Made by a program: the position numbers and the translations under genes
Shown: piece by piece, positions 62,526-64,000 of the stretch
How positions within the stretch are numbered: position 1 is the first letter of the stretch
Layout of the letters: the number at the start of each line of letters is the position of its first letter
The notes under the pieces: generated by a model
Seen by the model: only the letters and a program-made list of their open reading frames with translations
Told to the model about the DNA's origin: nothing
The model's database searches: none
NCBI GenBank assembly: GCA_965222725.1
Contig: OZ244969.1
Coordinates: forward strand, 1,178,001 to 1,242,000
Source: GCA-2748575 sp965222725
GTDB lineage: Bacteria; Pseudomonadota; Gammaproteobacteria; Pseudomonadales; Ketobacteraceae
Length of the DNA: 64,000 nucleotides
Reading direction: 5' to 3'

Positions 62526-63533
62526 CTATTGCTCCGCCAAAATACCTTCAATAAAGGCGGGAATACGATGTTCCAGCCAGTACTGTGGCCGGAACAGGGA
62601 ACCGCTGACAAAACCCACATGGCCACCGTAAGGGTAAAATTCCAGGGTAACCGATGGTGAAATCTGATCCTGAGTGGGTGCCACTTCAGCGGTCATAAAG
62701 GGGTCGTCGGTACTGTGAATCAGCAGCGTCGGTACCCGGATATGTTTCAGAAACTGTTTGCTGCTGCTTCGGTCGTAATAATCCCGCGCGCCGGAAAAAC
62801 CATGCAAAGGCGCGATCACGTGTTCGTCGAATTCAGAAAAGGTGATGTGTTTTTTAAAATCACCCAGGGAATCGTAAATGGAGTGGTAGTCTGCATTGCG
62901 GCGCTGAAACAGGCGCTTTTTCTGCGTCATCAGCAGTTTCAGTTCGTTCATCATGCGGTCGCGATAGATTTTGGACAGTCCTTTATCCAGGGACACAGAG
63001 GTGACGCCCAGGTCATAAGGCACTGATACCGCCACCGCACCCTCAATATCCGGTGATTCTTCCCGTTCCCCCAGCCACTTGAGCAGCACATTCCCGCCCA
63101 GGGAATAACCCACGCCAAACACCGGAGTGCTGGGGTGGCGGGAGCGGATCAGCTGAAAGACTTCTTCAAGATCTTCCGTCTCGCCGGAGTGGTAAAGGCG
63201 GGGGCGCAGATTGGGTTCGCCGCTGCAACCGCGGAAATGCATGACAAAGCTGCGGATGCCCTGCTTTTTCAGGGCCGCCTGCAGACCAATGGCGTAGGGG
63301 GATTCCGAAGAGCCGGTGAGGCCATGAAAAATCATCACAATGGGGCCACGGGTGGGCCCGGCCCAGTCCAGGTCCACGAAGTCGCCGTCAGACAGGGTTA
63401 TACGCTCCCGCCAGCGTTCAACTTTCGGGCGGCGACGGATTAGTGGCGCCCACAGGGTCTGAGCGTGCCGGCTGCGGATGAATCTGGCGGGTTTGAACGG
63501 CAGGCCGCGGTATTTTTCGGAATTTGACGTCAT
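62526..63533 (-). CDS. YheT-family alpha/beta hydrolase
   Basis: A 335-residue hydrolase. FKPARFIRSRHAQTLWAPL, GLTGSSESPYAIGLQ and nucleophile Ser in GVGYSLGGNVLLKWLGE place it with the YheT/ABHD1-like esterases. Precise substrate unknown. Situated 88 bp upstream of the hybrid kinase on the same strand. Confidence 0.9.
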   Translation of the reverse strand: MTSNSEKYRGLPFKPARFIRSRHAQTLWAPLIRRRPKVERWRERITLSDGDFVDLDWAGPTRGPIVMIFHGLTGSSESPYAIGLQAALKKQGIRSFVMHFRGCSGEPNLRPRLYHSGETEDLEEVFQLIRSRHPSTPVFGVGYSLGGNVLLKWLGEREESPDIEGAVAVSVPYDLGVTSVSLDKGLSKIYRDRMMNELKLLMTQKKRLFQRRNADYHSIYDSLGDFKKHITFSEFDEHVIAPLHGFSGARDYYDRSSSKQFLKHIRVPTLLIHSTDDPFMTAEVAPTQDQISPSVTLEFYPYGGHVGFVSGSLFRPQYWLEHRIPAFIEGILAEQ

Positions 63534-63752
63534 ATTTGCCTTACTTCGTGTTCCTTTTCACTGGCGAATATCCAATGGGCACCATATACGTTAAAACGCT
63601 GGCGCACAGTAAATTTTTAACAAATCTTATAACAAAAACCACCCATCCGGGCCGTGCATAGGCCACTGGTATTCCGGTATAGTGCCCCGCGTGATTGGGG
63701 GATTGTCAGCCCTCAACCCTGTTTCTGACATGGATAATATGGGACCTGAATA

Positions 63753-64000
63753 ATGTTTAAACATGGACTCACCCTGCTGTTTACGTTACTGCTTTCCGTT
63801 TCTCTGGCCGGCTGCTTTGGCGGCAACGGCTCCAGCAAGGCAGATACCGATGGCGGCGACCGGAGCAGCGACACCGGCGACGCTTCCGAGGAATCACTGG
63901 ATATTACCGATGCCTTTTCCGTGGATGCCGGCAAGCCACTGATACAAACGGATGCCGGTGCGCAGTTCGAGCTGACCGGCACGATCAGCCATCCGGATTC
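63753..64000 (+). CDS. Lipoprotein, start of gene only
   Basis: The first 82 codons before the window ends. The signal sequence FKHGLTLLFTLLLSVSLAGC ends in a lipobox with C21; then an Asp/Ser/Gly-rich linker and FSVDAGKPLIQTDAGAQFEL. A seven-codon frame (63730-63753) overlaps its start as TAATG. Family not recognised from this part. Confidence 0.7.
   Translation, partial: MFKHGLTLLFTLLLSVSLAGCFGGNGSSKADTDGGDRSSDTGDASEESLDITDAFSVDAGKPLIQTDAGAQFELTGTISHPD

Noticed and set aside
1..64000. CRISPR arrays, rRNA, tRNA and complete insertion sequences
   Set aside because: No regularly spaced repeats, no transposase gene, and no tRNA- or rRNA-like stretch was recognised by eye.

Overview
The window reads as the chromosome of a gammaproteobacterium. 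Two long blocks follow the gene order known from Pseudomonas and its relatives: oxyR-recG ... ridA-spoT-rpoZ-gmk ... yicC-rph-pyrE, and argB-algC-coaBC-radC-rpmB-rpmG, with mutM and coaD further on. SlmA, a flavohaemoglobin with NsrR, a LpxL-type acyltransferase and long c-di-GMP proteins fit a free-living Gram-negative. Alcohol/aldehyde oxidation genes, an acyl-CoA synthetase and epoxide-hydrolase-like enzymes hint at a lipid or hydrocarbon user near Alcanivorax/Ketobacter; that placement is inference.

Layout. 1-2.7 kb: M24 peptidase-like, alpha/beta hydrolase and SDR operon. 2.8-13.7 kb: response regulator, recG, oxyR, a SDR-type epimerase, a MASE1-PAS-GGDEF-EAL protein, ridA, spoT, rpoZ, gmk. 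13.8-19.1 kb: accessory insertion between gmk and yicC, holding nsrR/hmp around a perfect 31-bp palindrome, an HPP-CBS membrane protein, a broken-looking SEC-C gene and an AbiE-type toxin-antitoxin pair. 19.2-29.1 kb: yicC, rph, pyrE, slmA, argB, a membrane-anchored algC, coaBC, radC, with no dut between coaBC and algC. 29.1-34.4 kb: a nested palindrome, rpmB-rpmG, EAL-HDOD protein, HyuA-like protein, mutM. 34.5-44.8 kb: ggt, acyl-CoA synthetase, exported proteins, ferredoxin, coaD, NUDIX, a GlyGly-CTERM-tailed hydrolase, acyltransferase. 44.8-48.7 kb: a second nested palindrome, then an ALDH/Tat small subunit/GMC dehydrogenase operon. 49.0-57.4 kb: a GAK-type cassette. 57.4-62.4 kb: a PAS-domain remnant, a PleD-like cyclase and a very large hybrid kinase. 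62.5-64.0 kb: YheT-type hydrolase and the start of a lipoprotein gene.

The most interesting region is 49.0-57.4 kb. It has a CofD-related protein, divergent from a PhoU-aminoglycoside-kinase fusion, an ATP-grasp enzyme, an HprK-related kinase, a histidine phosphatase, a metallophosphoesterase, a small amphi-Trp-type protein and a TetR regulator, tightly packed or overlapping. The core families match what has been named the GAK system (Grasp, Amphi-Trp, Kinase), whose chemistry is, to my knowledge, unknown. Two kinases, two phosphatases and one ligase around a small protein suggest a dedicated phospho- or ligation-based modification pathway. Two long nested inverted repeats at 29.2 and 44.8 kb are the other unexplained structures.
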